Shown here piece by piece: positions 28,729-40,492 of a stretch of 64,000 bases of DNA. The notes under the pieces are model-generated. The model was not told the DNA's origin. It saw only the letters and a list, made by a program, of their open reading frames with translations, and ran no database searches. Location: contig NZ_CP165727.1 of the NCBI RefSeq assembly GCF_041200175.1, forward strand, positions 2,827,501 to 2,891,500, read 5' to 3'. This stretch comes from Streptomyces sp. R33 (GTDB taxonomy: Bacteria; Actinomycetota; Actinomycetes; Streptomycetales; Streptomycetaceae). Numbering within the stretch: the first letter of the stretch is position 1; each line of letters opens with the position of its first letter. Both the position numbers and the translations under genes were made by a program.

Positions 28729-29183
28729 TCGGAGGCTGCGTCCTCGGCGTCGTCGGCGTCCTCATCGGGCTTCTTGTACGGGTCGGCGTCGCCGGCGTAC
28801 TGCGCTCCGGAGGACACCTCCCGCACGTGGGCGTCGGAGGTCCGCGCCTTCTCGAGGAGGTCCTCGATGGTCTTGGCGTTCTCCGGGAGGGCGTCCGCGA
28901 CGAAGGTCAGGGTGGGCGTGAACTTGGTGCCCGCCGCCCGGCCGACCGCGGAGCGCAGTACGCCCTTGGCGCTTTCGAGACCCGCTGCCGCGCTGGCGCG
29001 GTCCTCGTCGTCACCGTAGACCGTGTAGAAGACCGTGGCCTCCCGCAGATCGCCGGTGACCCGGGTGTCCGTGATGGTCACGTGCGTACCGAGGCGGGGG
29101 TCCTTGACACCACGCTGCAGCTTCTCGGCCACCACCTCCCGGATGAGGTCCGCCAGCTTCTTCGCCCGCGCATTGTCGGCCAC
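28725..29183 (-). CDS. rbfA: Ribosome-binding factor A
   Basis: RbfA is a KH-like factor for late 30S maturation. The 152-residue protein begins at a GTG (MADNARAKKLADLIREVV) preceded by GGAG; upstream in-frame residues are not conserved-looking. The core (RLGTHVTITDTRVTGDLREATVFYTVYG) is typical. An acidic C-terminal tail (DEDADDAEDAASE) is usual in actinobacteria. Confidence 0.95.
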   Translation of the reverse strand: MADNARAKKLADLIREVVAEKLQRGVKDPRLGTHVTITDTRVTGDLREATVFYTVYGDDEDRASAAAGLESAKGVLRSAVGRAAGTKFTPTLTFVADALPENAKTIEDLLEKARTSDAHVREVSSGAQYAGDADPYKKPDEDADDAEDAASE

Positions 29184-29210
29184 TGGTCCGTCTCCTTCTT
29201 TGTCTTGCAA

Positions 29211-29504
29211 TCAGTCTTCATCACCGTGCAGCCGCCGTCTCACCGACAGCAGCTCCACTTCCGGACGTGCCGCGACCAGCCGCTCACAGCGGTCCAGTAC
29301 ATCCGAGAGGAACCCCGCGTCCCCACTGACCAGCGCGACCCCGATACGGGCCCTGCGGTGCAGATCCTGGTCCCCCACCTCGGCCGCGCTGACCGAGAAC
29401 TTGCGTTGGAGCTCGGCCACGATGGGCCGGACGACGGAGCGTTTTTGCTTCAGCGAGTGGACGTCGCCGAGGAGCAGATCGAAGGACAGAGTCCCCACGT
29501 ACAT
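29211..29504 (-). CDS. DUF503 (YlxP-like) protein
   Basis: A 97-residue protein of the DUF503/YlxP family, with MYVGTLSFDLLLGDVHSLKQKR at the start and EVGDQDLHRRARIGVALVSGD in the middle. It normally sits between infB and rbfA, as here. A link to ribosome or RNA metabolism is inferred from that position only. Confidence 0.92.
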   Translation of the reverse strand: MYVGTLSFDLLLGDVHSLKQKRSVVRPIVAELQRKFSVSAAEVGDQDLHRRARIGVALVSGDAGFLSDVLDRCERLVAARPEVELLSVRRRLHGDED

Positions 29505-29588
29505 TCAGTTCCGGATATCCCGCCGGTGCGGGTTCGGTGGCCTGCCGGCCGTCGCGCGGCAGGGTCACCAGAACCGTACACGCAACGG

Positions 29589-29627
29589 CCGGGGCCGATC
29601 GACGGATATTCCGCCGACCGGCCCCGG
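29589..29627 (-). terminator. Hairpin after infB
   Basis: A 9-bp perfect stem (CCGGGGCCG with CGGCCCCGG) with an inner CGGA/TCCG pairing lies between infB and the DUF503 gene. It may attenuate transcription rather than end it, because the downstream genes belong to the same series. Confidence 0.55.
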
Positions 29628-29657
29628 TGTTACGACACGGTACGAACCGCCTCGCGC

Positions 29658-32792
<3,135 letters not shown>

Positions 32793-32841
32793 TTCGCTCC
32801 TTTTAGGTCCGGGTTACGCCGGACCGTCGCTACTTCATGGG

Positions 32842-32874
32842 CGTACTCATCGCGTACTCATCGAGTGCTCATCG
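32842..32874. repeat. 11-bp repeat, three copies, in the infB leader
   Basis: CGTACTCATCG occurs twice directly adjacent (32842-32852, 32853-32863), followed by a third copy with two changes (AGTGCTCATCG, 32864-32874). It lies in the 148-bp gap between ylxR and infB, 50-82 bases upstream of the infB start. Confidence 0.85.
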
Positions 32875-32940
32875 CAATCTCGACCTACTTCCAACTCGCG
32901 AGGTACCTGACCGCACGGGGTATCCGTGCCGTACTACTTC

Positions 32941-33228
32941 TTACGGTGTCGCCTCGGCCACGACGGCCACGGCTTTGCTCAGTCCGGTCGTGTCGAGTGC
33001 TCCCGGGGACCGTAGGGCCCGGGGGAACGCTCTGCGACGGACCGCCTTGTCCAGACAGACCACGGCAGGGTGCACATAGGCGCCCCGGCCGGGCAGCGTA
33101 CCGCTTGGATCAGGGACGCATTCGTCCCCGATCGCCACGATGCGCAGCAGATCGCTCTTGGCCGCTCGCTCCCGACACCCCACACAGGTGCGTTCGGGGC
33201 ATGCGCGGGCTTGCGTCCGGCCAGACAC
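32941..33228 (-). CDS. YlxR/DUF448 RNA-binding protein
   Basis: A 95-residue protein with the YlxR signature [17 protein letters not shown] and [22 protein letters not shown]. The GTG start reads [14 protein letters not shown]. The family lies between nusA and infB in many bacteria and is thought to bind RNA. Its exact role is not settled. Confidence 0.93.
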   Translation of the reverse strand: MSGRTQARACPERTCVGCRERAAKSDLLRIVAIGDECVPDPSGTLPGRGAYVHPAVVCLDKAVRRRAFPRALRSPGALDTTGLSKAVAVVAEATP

Positions 33229-33316
33229 GCCTAAGTCTACCTCCCCGCACCGACCTCACCCCTTCGGGCGAAAAATCGAACGGATGTTGTCGAGATCTGC
33301 TGTCTTGATCCTGTCT

Positions 33317-33340
33317 ACCCGCCGGACAGCTCCGGCGGGT
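33317..33340 (-). terminator. Hairpin between nusA and ylxR
   Basis: A 10-bp perfect stem (ACCCGCCGGA with TCCGGCGGGT) with a four-base loop begins eight bases after the nusA stop. It is probably an attenuator within the rimP-nusA-ylxR-infB series. Confidence 0.55.
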
Positions 33341-33347
33341 ACCGGAT

Positions 33348-34358
33348 TTATTCCCCGTCCCGGGCCCGGTCGGCGTCCGGGGACACCTCGGTGTCGGGGC
33401 GGATGTCGATGCGCCAGCCGGTGAGCCGCGCGGCGAGGCGGGCGTTCTGGCCCTCCTTGCCGATGGCCAGCGACAGCTGGTAGTCGGGCACGGTCACCCG
33501 GGCGGAGCGCGAGTCCCAGTCGACGACCTCGACCTTGCTCACCCGGGCGGGTGACAGCGCGTTCGCGACCATCTCCGCCGGGTCGTCCGACCAGTCGACG
33601 ATGTCGATCTTCTCGCCGTGCAGTTCGGCCATGACGTTGCGCACACGGGCGCCCATCGGGCCGATGCAGGCGCCCTTCGGGTTGAGGCCCGAGCGGGTGG
33701 ACCGTACGGCGATCTTGGTACGGTGGCCGGCCTCGCGGGCGATCGCCGAGATCTCGACGCTGCCGTCCGCGATCTCCGGGACCTCCAGCGCGAAGAGCTT
33801 CTTCACCAGGTTGGGGTGGGTGCGCGACAGCGTCACGGACGGACCGCGGACACCCTTCGCCACCCGTACGACGTACGCCTTGATCCGCAGACCGTGCGTG
33901 TACTCCTCGCCGGGGACCTGCTCCTGCACCGGCAGGATGGCCTCGAGCTTGCCGATGTCGACGAGGACGTTCTTGGGGTCCTTGCCCTGCTGGACGACAC
34001 CGGTGATGACGTCGCCCTCACGGCCGGCGAACTCGCCGAAGGTCAGGTCGTCCTCGGCGTCGCGCAGACGCTGCAGAATCACCTGCTTGGCGGTCGTCGC
34101 GGCGATCCGGCCGAAGTCCGACGGGGTGTCGTCGAACTCCTTGGCCTCCTGCCCCTCCTCCAGGTCCCGCGGGTCCTCCGTCGCCCACACGACGACGTGG
34201 CCGTTGGTGCGGTCCAGCTCCACGCGCGCGCGCCGGAAGCTGCCCTCGGTGCGGTGGTACGCGATGAGGAGGGCCGACTCGATCGCCTCGACGAGCAGGT
34301 CGAAGGAGATCTCCTTCTCCCGGACCAGACCCCGCAGGGCACTCATGTCGATGTCCAC
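33348..34358 (-). CDS. nusA: Transcription termination/antitermination factor NusA
   Basis: NusA binds RNA polymerase and nascent RNA to control pausing and termination. The 336-residue protein has the N-terminal polymerase-binding domain, an S1 domain ([22 protein letters not shown]) and two KH domains ([14 protein letters not shown] and [16 protein letters not shown]). It lacks the C-terminal acidic repeats of E. coli NusA, as usual outside proteobacteria. The GTG start lies two bases after the rimP stop. Confidence 0.97.
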   Translation of the reverse strand: MDIDMSALRGLVREKEISFDLLVEAIESALLIAYHRTEGSFRRARVELDRTNGHVVVWATEDPRDLEEGQEAKEFDDTPSDFGRIAATTAKQVILQRLRDAEDDLTFGEFAGREGDVITGVVQQGKDPKNVLVDIGKLEAILPVQEQVPGEEYTHGLRIKAYVVRVAKGVRGPSVTLSRTHPNLVKKLFALEVPEIADGSVEISAIAREAGHRTKIAVRSTRSGLNPKGACIGPMGARVRNVMAELHGEKIDIVDWSDDPAEMVANALSPARVSKVEVVDWDSRSARVTVPDYQLSLAIGKEGQNARLAARLTGWRIDIRPDTEVSPDADRARDGE

Positions 34359-34360
34359 GG

Positions 34361-34858
34361 CTACGCCTCCTCTTCCTTCTTGTCCTTGCGGTTGAACTCG
34401 ATCTCGACCCGCGCCTTGGCGATGTCGGTGAAAGCAATACGACGGGCGGTCGCCTTGCGGCCCTTCACGCCCGGAACCTCGAGGTCCATTCCCTCGTCGT
34501 CCACATCGAGGATGCGGGCGATCAGTTCCCCGCCCTCCACCTGCTGGAACTTCACGAGGCGGCCGATCGCCCGTACGTAGTGACGGTGCTCGGTCAGCGG
34601 GCGGTCGGCGCCCGGCGAGCTCACTTCGAGGACGTACTCGTCCTCACCCATCACATCGGATTCGTCGAGCTTGTCGGAGACCTCGCGACTCAGCTCGGCA
34701 CACGCGTCCAGTTCCACGCCCTCGTCGGAGTCCACGATGATGCGCAGCATCCGGCGCTTGCCGGCCTTGGACATCTCGATGTCCTCGAGATCCAGGCCCT
34801 TGGCGGCGACGAGCGGCTCCAGCAATCCGCGCAGCCTGTCGCTCTGGGTGGTGCTCAT
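34361..34858 (-). CDS. rimP: Ribosome maturation factor RimP
   Basis: RimP acts in early 30S subunit assembly. The 165-residue protein has [17 protein letters not shown], the conserved [22 protein letters not shown] and an acidic/basic tail ([11 protein letters not shown]). The ATG start follows GAGGAG. It is the first gene of the rimP-nusA-ylxR-infB series and is divergent from a lipoprotein gene. Confidence 0.95.
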   Translation of the reverse strand: MSTTQSDRLRGLLEPLVAAKGLDLEDIEMSKAGKRRMLRIIVDSDEGVELDACAELSREVSDKLDESDVMGEDEYVLEVSSPGADRPLTEHRHYVRAIGRLVKFQQVEGGELIARILDVDDEGMDLEVPGVKGRKATARRIAFTDIAKARVEIEFNRKDKKEEEA

Positions 34859-35014
34859 CCGGGTGACTCCTCGGCCGCGTGTGCTGTTGTGGTTTACGTC
34901 GCGTGTCAGGTCAAAGGGTATCCGGTCGCGGAGGGTGTTGCCGTCCTCCGTGGGGACAGGGCCCCGGGTACGGTGATCACACCCTGCCCCGTCACCACCT
35001 TCGAGGACGTCGCC

Positions 35015-35578
35015 GTGCCCTGGACTTCGCCTTTGCGGCTCTCCCGCAGGAGCCTGCTCGCCGGCGCCGCCGGTGTGGCCGGCACCGCGCTGCTCACCGG
35101 GTGTTCCGACGGGAACGGCTCGTCGGACACCGCTGCCGGGGTTCCACTCGAACGGCGGATGCGCGAAACAGCCGTTCGGGACAGCGTGCGGCTGCTGGAA
35201 CGTTACGACGCCACCGCCGCCGCCCATCCGGCCCTGGCCGCGCGCCTCGCACCGCTGCGGGCGTCGGTCGCCGCGCACACCGGGGCACTGGCCTCCGCGG
35301 ACTCCGCGAGCGGCAAGCCCGCGGGCGCCGCCTCGCCCTCCGCCTCTGCCGGCCCGTCCGCGCCGGCCGGCGCCCCCGCGCCGAGCGGCGAGCCCGTGCC
35401 GCCGAAGCCCGAGGAGGCCCTCACCGCCCTCGCGGACGCCGAGCGCAGCCTCGCCGAGGCCCGGACCATCGCCCTGGCCGGGGCTCCCGGGGAGCTGGCC
35501 CGGCTGCTGGCCTCGGTGGCCGCGTGCGGCGCCGTACACGCCTACCTGCTGACCTCGCCCCAGGGAGACAAGCCGTGA
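35015..35578 (+). CDS. Tat-exported lipoprotein, function unknown
   Basis: A 187-residue protein starts at GTG behind GAGGAC (MPWTSPLRLSRRSLL). The twin-arginine motif SRRSLL is followed by a hydrophobic stretch and a lipobox LLTGC (Cys about residue 29), so it should be exported folded and lipid-anchored. The rest is helical with a Pro/Ser/Ala-rich insert (about residues 105-135). Its GTGA overlap with the ferritin-like gene suggests the two work together. Confidence 0.82.
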   Translation: MPWTSPLRLSRRSLLAGAAGVAGTALLTGCSDGNGSSDTAAGVPLERRMRETAVRDSVRLLERYDATAAAHPALAARLAPLRASVAAHTGALASADSASGKPAGAASPSASAGPSAPAGAPAPSGEPVPPKPEEALTALADAERSLAEARTIALAGAPGELARLLASVAACGAVHAYLLTSPQGDKP

Positions 35579-36033
35579 AGACCGACCCCTCCCCCGCGAA
35601 CCGCGCCCTCGAGGCCGCGCAGTCGGCGCTCGCCGCCGAGCACGCGGCCGCGTACGGCTACGGGGTCATCGGAGCGCGCGCCTCCTCCGCGCACTCTGCC
35701 GAGGCCCGCGAGGCGCACGGCGGCCACTTGTCCCGGCGGGACGCGCTCGCCCGGACGGTGCGCGAGATGGGCGGTTCGCCGCGGCCCGCGGAGGCGGCGT
35801 ACGCCCTGCCCTTCGAGGTGCGCACCCCGGCCGATGCCGAGCGGCTGGCCGCCGAGATCGAGGACCGGGTGGCGGGTGCGTACTCCGATCTGGTGCGGGC
35901 CGCGGACGGCCGGCTGCGCCGCGAGGCGGCCGACGCGCTGAGCGCCGCGGCCGTGCGCGCGGCACGCTGGCGTGGTGTCGGCGTAGCCTTCCCTGGGCTC
36001 ACGGAACGCGGAGAACGAGCCCGGACCAGCTGA
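35575..36033 (+). CDS. Ferritin-like DUF4439 protein
   Basis: A 152-residue all-helical protein with the DUF4439 ferritin-like pattern (LEAAQSALAAEHAAAYGYGVIGA, EAREAHGGHLSRRDAL, EVRTPADAERLAAEIEDRVAGAY). The GTG start overlaps the lipoprotein stop. In the family two short helical hairpins form a four-helix bundle; metal binding has not been shown in general. It has no signal peptide of its own, although its neighbour is exported. Confidence 0.85.
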   Translation: MKTDPSPANRALEAAQSALAAEHAAAYGYGVIGARASSAHSAEAREAHGGHLSRRDALARTVREMGGSPRPAEAAYALPFEVRTPADAERLAAEIEDRVAGAYSDLVRAADGRLRREAADALSAAAVRAARWRGVGVAFPGLTERGERARTS

Positions 36034-36049
36034 AAGGGATCACGCACGC

Positions 36050-36952
36050 ATGGCTTTCGAACCGCCGCAGCGGCTTGTACGGGCGCTCGGCGAGACGCCG
36101 GATCCGGCGCAGAACGCGGACTGGCTGGGGCAGTTGCCCCGGCTCGCCGAGGAGGCGCTGGCCCGGCGTGGGGTGCAGGCCCAGCGGGTGCAGGCTCCGG
36201 GCGGCCGGAGCAGTCTGGTCGTCCTCGTCCGCTACGCCGACGGGACCCCGGCCGCGGTGAAGCTGGCTCCCCCGTCCGCGCGGCCCGACCGGGAGCTGGC
36301 CGCGCTGGCGCACTGGGGCGGGTTCGGCGCCGTACGGGTCCTCGACACCCGGCACCACGAGGAGGACGGGGCGCTGCTGCTGGAGCGGCTCCACCCCGAG
36401 GTGTCGCTGCGGTCGCTGCCGGAGGCGAAGGCCCTGCTGGAGGCGAGCGGGACGCTGCGCAGGCTGTGGGTGGCCCCACCGGCCGGGCACCCGTTCGAGA
36501 CGGTGGCCGAGCGCACCGCGCAGCAGGCGGAGGTGCTGCGCAAGGCCCCGCCGGAGGCCGAGGCGCTGGCGTCCGCCGCGCTCGCGGCCCTCGAGGAGCT
36601 GACGGCGCTGCCCGGCGAAGAGCTGCTGCTGCACGGGAACTTCCGGCAGGGCAAGGTGCTGGCCGGCGAGCGGGCGCCGTGGCTGGCGGTCGGCCCGGAC
36701 CCGCTGGTCGGGGACCGTGCGTACGACCTGGCCCGGCTGGTCCGGGACCGGCTGGAGGACCAGGTCGCGTCGTCGGCGGGGGCGTCGGGCGCCCGGCGCC
36801 GGGTGAACAAGCTGGCCGACTCCCTGGAGGTGGACCGGGACCGGCTGCGCGGCTGGACGCTGTTCCGCGCGGTGGAGTCCGGGAACCGGGCGCTGACCGC
36901 GGGACGGCGCCGGGACGCGGAGCTGCTGCTGGAGTTCGCGGCCTGGTTGTAG
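36050..36952 (+). CDS. Aminoglycoside-phosphotransferase-like protein with altered catalytic loop
   Basis: This 300-residue protein resembles the APH(6)/hydroxyurea phosphotransferase branch of the protein-kinase-like fold. LVVLVRYADGTPAAVKL is the lysine strand and LVGDRAYDLARLVRD the metal loop. The catalytic loop, HGD-x-x-x-x-N in active enzymes, reads HGNFRQGK: residue 197 is Asn instead of the catalytic Asp and residue 202 is Lys instead of Asn. It is likely a weak or inactive kinase with a binding or regulatory role. The ATG start lies 16 bp after the ferritin-like gene. Confidence 0.8.
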   Translation: MAFEPPQRLVRALGETPDPAQNADWLGQLPRLAEEALARRGVQAQRVQAPGGRSSLVVLVRYADGTPAAVKLAPPSARPDRELAALAHWGGFGAVRVLDTRHHEEDGALLLERLHPEVSLRSLPEAKALLEASGTLRRLWVAPPAGHPFETVAERTAQQAEVLRKAPPEAEALASAALAALEELTALPGEELLLHGNFRQGKVLAGERAPWLAVGPDPLVGDRAYDLARLVRDRLEDQVASSAGASGARRRVNKLADSLEVDRDRLRGWTLFRAVESGNRALTAGRRRDAELLLEFAAWL

Positions 36953-36995
36953 GGCATACCGTAGATACGGGTAGGTGCCCCCGCAGGAGGCCGTC

Positions 36996-38051
36996 ATGGT
37001 CCAGGAACTGCTGACAGCGGGAATCGCAGCGGCCGTGGGAGTCGCGGCGTACGCGGGCGTGGCCGCACGGGTGGTGCGGCAGTACGAGCGGGGCCTGGTC
37101 TTCCGCTTCGGCCGCCTGCGGGAGGGCGTCCGCGGGCCGGGCTTCACCATGATCCTTCCGTTCGTGGACCGCCTTCACAAGGTGAACATGCAGATCGTGA
37201 CGCTGCCGGTGCCCGCGCAGGAGGGCATCACGCGGGACAACGTCACCGTGCGGGTGGACGCGGTCGTGTACTTCAAGGTCGTGGACCCGGCGAACGCGAT
37301 CATCGAGGTGGAGGACTACCGCTTCGCGGTCTCGCAGATGGCGCAGACCTCGCTGCGTTCGATCATCGGCAAGTCGGACCTGGACGATCTGCTGTCCAAC
37401 CGCGAGAAGCTGAACCAGGGCCTGGAGCTGATGATCGACAGCCCGGCGGTGGGGTGGGGCGTGCAGATCGACCGGGTCGAGATCAAGGACGTCTCACTGC
37501 CGGAGACGATGAAGCGGTCGATGGCACGGCAGGCGGAGGCGGACCGCGAGCGGCGGGCACGGGTCATCAACGCGGATGCGGAGCTTCAGGCTTCGAAGAA
37601 GCTGGCCGAGGCGGCGGCGGTGATGTCGGAGCAGCCGGCGGCGCTTCAGCTGCGGCTGCTGCAGACGGTGGTGGCGGTGGCTGCGGAGAAGAACTCCACG
37701 CTGGTCCTCCCGTTCCCGGTGGAGCTCCTCCGCTTCCTGGAACGCGCTGCCCCGCCGGCCCCGGGGGCCACGCCCCCCGGCCCGGAACTCGCCACCGCGC
37801 CGCCCCCCGCCCCCGAGCTGAACGGCTCGGCGGACCCCGGACCGGCGCTGGACGCCTCGCGGGAGACCGGGCCTGCGCTGAACGGCTCGCCGGACACCGG
37901 CCCCGCCTTGAACGGCTCCCCGGACCCCGGCCCGTCACTGACCGCCTCCCCCGGTCCCGGCTCCACGGTGGACGGCTCGCGGGGCCGGGTCCCGGGCGCC
38001 GTCACCCGGGACTCCGGCGCACCCGGCACGGACGAAGCGCAGGCCGGCTGA
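36996..38051 (+). CDS. SPFH/band-7 membrane protein (slipin type)
   Basis: A 351-residue stomatin-like protein starts behind AGGAGG. An N-terminal membrane segment (residues 6-25) precedes the band-7 domain (VRQYERGLVFRFGRLREGVRGPG, ITRDNVTVRVDAVVYFKV, LDDLLSNREKLN) and a coiled helix (ADRERRARVINADAELQASKKLAEAA). From about residue 255 the tail is Pro/Gly-rich, with repeats of the type NGSPDTGPAL. Slipins organise membrane microdomains and often pair with NfeD proteins; none is visible here. Confidence 0.9.
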   Translation: MVQELLTAGIAAAVGVAAYAGVAARVVRQYERGLVFRFGRLREGVRGPGFTMILPFVDRLHKVNMQIVTLPVPAQEGITRDNVTVRVDAVVYFKVVDPANAIIEVEDYRFAVSQMAQTSLRSIIGKSDLDDLLSNREKLNQGLELMIDSPAVGWGVQIDRVEIKDVSLPETMKRSMARQAEADRERRARVINADAELQASKKLAEAAAVMSEQPAALQLRLLQTVVAVAAEKNSTLVLPFPVELLRFLERAAPPAPGATPPGPELATAPPPAPELNGSADPGPALDASRETGPALNGSPDTGPALNGSPDPGPSLTASPGPGSTVDGSRGRVPGAVTRDSGAPGTDEAQAG

Positions 38052-38089
38052 CCGTCACGCCGTCACGCCGTCACGCCGTCACGCCGTCA
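38052..38089. repeat. 8-bp tandem repeat between convergent genes
   Basis: Four exact copies of CCGTCACG (38052-38083) and a fifth partial copy start immediately after the stop of the band-7 gene and contain the stop of proS. On the minus strand each unit carries TGA, and the eight-base period puts these stops in all three frames. Confidence 0.9.
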
Positions 38090-39776
38090 GGCGGGACAGG
38101 GCTTCGGGCAGGGGGAGTTCCTCGCGGGTGCCCGTGGCGCGGTGCTGGAGCTCGACCACCTCGTCCGCCGAGCGGCGGCCCGCGACCAGGATCCACGGGA
38201 CCCCGATCAGCTCCGCGTCCGTGAGCTTCACGCCCGGGGACAGGCCCGGCCGGTCGTCCAGCAGGACCCGCAGCCCGGACCCCGCGAGAGCCTCGGCCGC
38301 CCGCTCCGCCAGCGCCAGCGGAACCGCCTTGCCCGCCGCCACCACGTGGACGTCCGCCGGGGCCACCGCAGCCGGCCAGGCCAGGCCCCGTTCGTCGGCG
38401 GTCTGTTCGGCCAGCGCGGCCACCGCCCGCGAGACGCCGATCCCGTACGAGCCCATCGTGACCCGCACCGGCTTGCCCTCCCGGCCCAGCACGTCCAGCC
38501 CGAACGCGTCCGCGTACTTGCGGCCCAGCTGGAAGATGTGCCCGATCTCGATCGCGCGGTCCAGCCGGAGCCCGGCACCGCACCGCGGGCAGGGGTCGCC
38601 GGGCTCGACGACGACCACGTCGAGGTACTGGTCCACCTCGAAGTCGCGCCCGCAGACCACGTTCCGGGCGTGCGTGTGCTCGCGGTTGGCCCCCGTCACC
38701 CACGAAGTGCCGGGCGCGACACGGGGGTCGGCCAGGTAGCGGACCTTGCCGAGGCCCTGCGGGCCCACGTAGCCGCGTACCAGGTCGGGGCGGTCGACGA
38801 AGTCCTCGGCCGTCACCAACTCCACCACCGCCGGGGCCAGATGCTCACCCAGCTTGCCGAGGTCGACCTCCCGGTCACCGGGAACGCCCACGGCGACGAT
38901 CTCGCCGTCGACCTTCACCAGGAGGTTCTTCAGCGTCGCCGACGCCGGCACGCCCAGGTGCGCCGCCAGCGTCTCGATCGTCGGGGTGTCGGGGGTGTCC
39001 ACCTCCTCCAGCGCGGGGTGCTCCGCGTCCACCGGGGTCAGCGCGAAGGTCACCGCCTCCGTGTTCGCCGCGTAGTCGCAGGACGGGCAGTCCACGAACG
39101 TGTCCTCGCCCGCCGGCGCGGGCGCCAGGAACTCCTCCGACGCCGAGCCGCCCATCGCTCCCGACACCGCCGACACGATGCGGTGGTCCAGGCCGAGGCG
39201 CTCGAAGATCCGCTGGTACGCGGCCCGGTGCAGGGCGTAGGACTCCGCGAGGCCCTCGTCGCTCACGTCGAAGGAGTACGAGTCCTTCATCTGGAACTCG
39301 CGCCCGCGCAGCACGCCGGACCGCGGCCGGGCCTCGTCGCGGTACTTGGTCTGGATCTGGTAGAGCATGACCGGCAGGTCCTTGTAGGACGTGCACTGGT
39401 CCTTCACCACGAGGGTGAAGATCTCCTCGTGGGTGGGGCCGAGCAGGTAGTCCGCGCCCTTGCGGTCCTTGAGCCGGAAGAGCAGGTCCCCGTACTCCGA
39501 CCAGCGCCCGCTGACCTCGTACGGCTCCTTCGGCAGCAGCGCCGGGAGCAGCACCTCCTGGGCCCCGATGGCGTCCATCTCCTCGCGGACGATGCGCGAG
39601 ACGTTGTCGAGGACCTTCTTGCCGAGCGGCAGCCAGATCCACACGCCCGCGGAGCTGCGGCGGACGTATCCGGCGCGGACGAGGAGCCGGTGGCTGAGGG
39701 TCTCCGCGTCGGCCGGGTCCTCGCGGAGGGTCTTGGCCATGAGACGGGACATGCGCTGCACGTGTTGCGATGACAT
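38079..39776 (-). CDS. proS: Prolyl-tRNA synthetase (bacterial type)
   Basis: ProS charges tRNA-Pro. The 565-residue protein is the bacterial form with the YbaK-like editing insert. Class II motifs are visible: motif 2 region [21 protein letters not shown], and motif 3 [14 protein letters not shown]. The editing part contains [12 protein letters not shown] and [17 protein letters not shown]. The ATG start reads [19 protein letters not shown]. The last codons lie inside an 8-bp tandem repeat. Confidence 0.97.
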   Translation of the reverse strand: MSSQHVQRMSRLMAKTLREDPADAETLSHRLLVRAGYVRRSSAGVWIWLPLGKKVLDNVSRIVREEMDAIGAQEVLLPALLPKEPYEVSGRWSEYGDLLFRLKDRKGADYLLGPTHEEIFTLVVKDQCTSYKDLPVMLYQIQTKYRDEARPRSGVLRGREFQMKDSYSFDVSDEGLAESYALHRAAYQRIFERLGLDHRIVSAVSGAMGGSASEEFLAPAPAGEDTFVDCPSCDYAANTEAVTFALTPVDAEHPALEEVDTPDTPTIETLAAHLGVPASATLKNLLVKVDGEIVAVGVPGDREVDLGKLGEHLAPAVVELVTAEDFVDRPDLVRGYVGPQGLGKVRYLADPRVAPGTSWVTGANREHTHARNVVCGRDFEVDQYLDVVVVEPGDPCPRCGAGLRLDRAIEIGHIFQLGRKYADAFGLDVLGREGKPVRVTMGSYGIGVSRAVAALAEQTADERGLAWPAAVAPADVHVVAAGKAVPLALAERAAEALAGSGLRVLLDDRPGLSPGVKLTDAELIGVPWILVAGRRSADEVVELQHRATGTREELPLPEALSRLTA

Positions 39777-39819
39777 GACGGGAGGCTACCCGGGGCACCC
39801 GGCCCCCCGGAAACCCGTT

Positions 39820-40392
39820 TCAGGGGCGGCGCAGCGGCAGCGGGGCCCCCATCACGGCGTACGGGAGGCTCGCGCTCGGGAAGTGCACCTGTCGGGCCAG
39901 GTCCGTGTAGCCGAGGGCCCGGTAGAGCCCGCGGGCCGGGCTCTCGGTGTCGATGGCGGAGAGGATGGAGCGGGGCTCCTCGGCGGCGTCGGTGAGCCGG
40001 GTGATGAGGGTGCGGCCGACGCCGTGGCCCTGGAAGCCGGGGTGGACGTGCAGCTCGGTGATGACGAAGGCACCGTCGAGCCAGCCGTCGTGCCCCTCGG
40101 CCCGCAGGTACGGCTCGACGACCGAGGACCACCAGTACGCCCGGTCGTTCGGCATCCCGTACACGAACCCGGCGAGGGCGCCGTCCTCGGTGAACGCGCC
40201 GAGGGCGCGGGCTCCGCGGCAGGTCATGTGGCGCTGCACGATGTAGCGCCGGATGCCGACCTCCTCCTCGCTCAGCCCGAAGGCCACGGCCTGCACGCGC
40301 AGCGCCTCGTCCACGCGGTCGGCGAGGTCGAGGGGACCGATGCGGAGTCCGGCGGGCCGGTCGGGGTCGTCGCCCCCGGGGGTAGGCAGCAT
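39820..40392 (-). CDS. GNAT family N-acetyltransferase
   Basis: A 190-residue GNAT protein. Motif A reads ITELHVHPGFQGHGVGRTLI, followed by AIDTESPARGLYRALGY. The ATG (MLPTPGGDDP) has AAGG eight bases upstream; an in-frame GTG at 40413 is an alternative. It lies upstream of proS on the same strand with a 43-bp gap. The substrate cannot be told from sequence. Confidence 0.85.
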   Translation of the reverse strand: MLPTPGGDDPDRPAGLRIGPLDLADRVDEALRVQAVAFGLSEEEVGIRRYIVQRHMTCRGARALGAFTEDGALAGFVYGMPNDRAYWWSSVVEPYLRAEGHDGWLDGAFVITELHVHPGFQGHGVGRTLITRLTDAAEEPRSILSAIDTESPARGLYRALGYTDLARQVHFPSASLPYAVMGAPLPLRRP

Positions 40393-40441
40393 GCGGCCGA
40401 CCTTACTGGGCACCCCCCGCCCCCGTCCGTACGGCCCCCAA

Positions 40442-40470
40442 CCCCGCGGGTGGGGGACCAGCCCGCGGGG
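40442..40470 (-). terminator. Hairpin between the two GNAT genes
   Basis: A 9-bp perfect stem (CCCCGCGGG with CCCGCGGGG) with an 11-base loop follows the GNAT gene ending at 40493. Confidence 0.55.
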
Positions 40471-40492
40471 CCGGGCCGCGCGAGCGGCGCGT

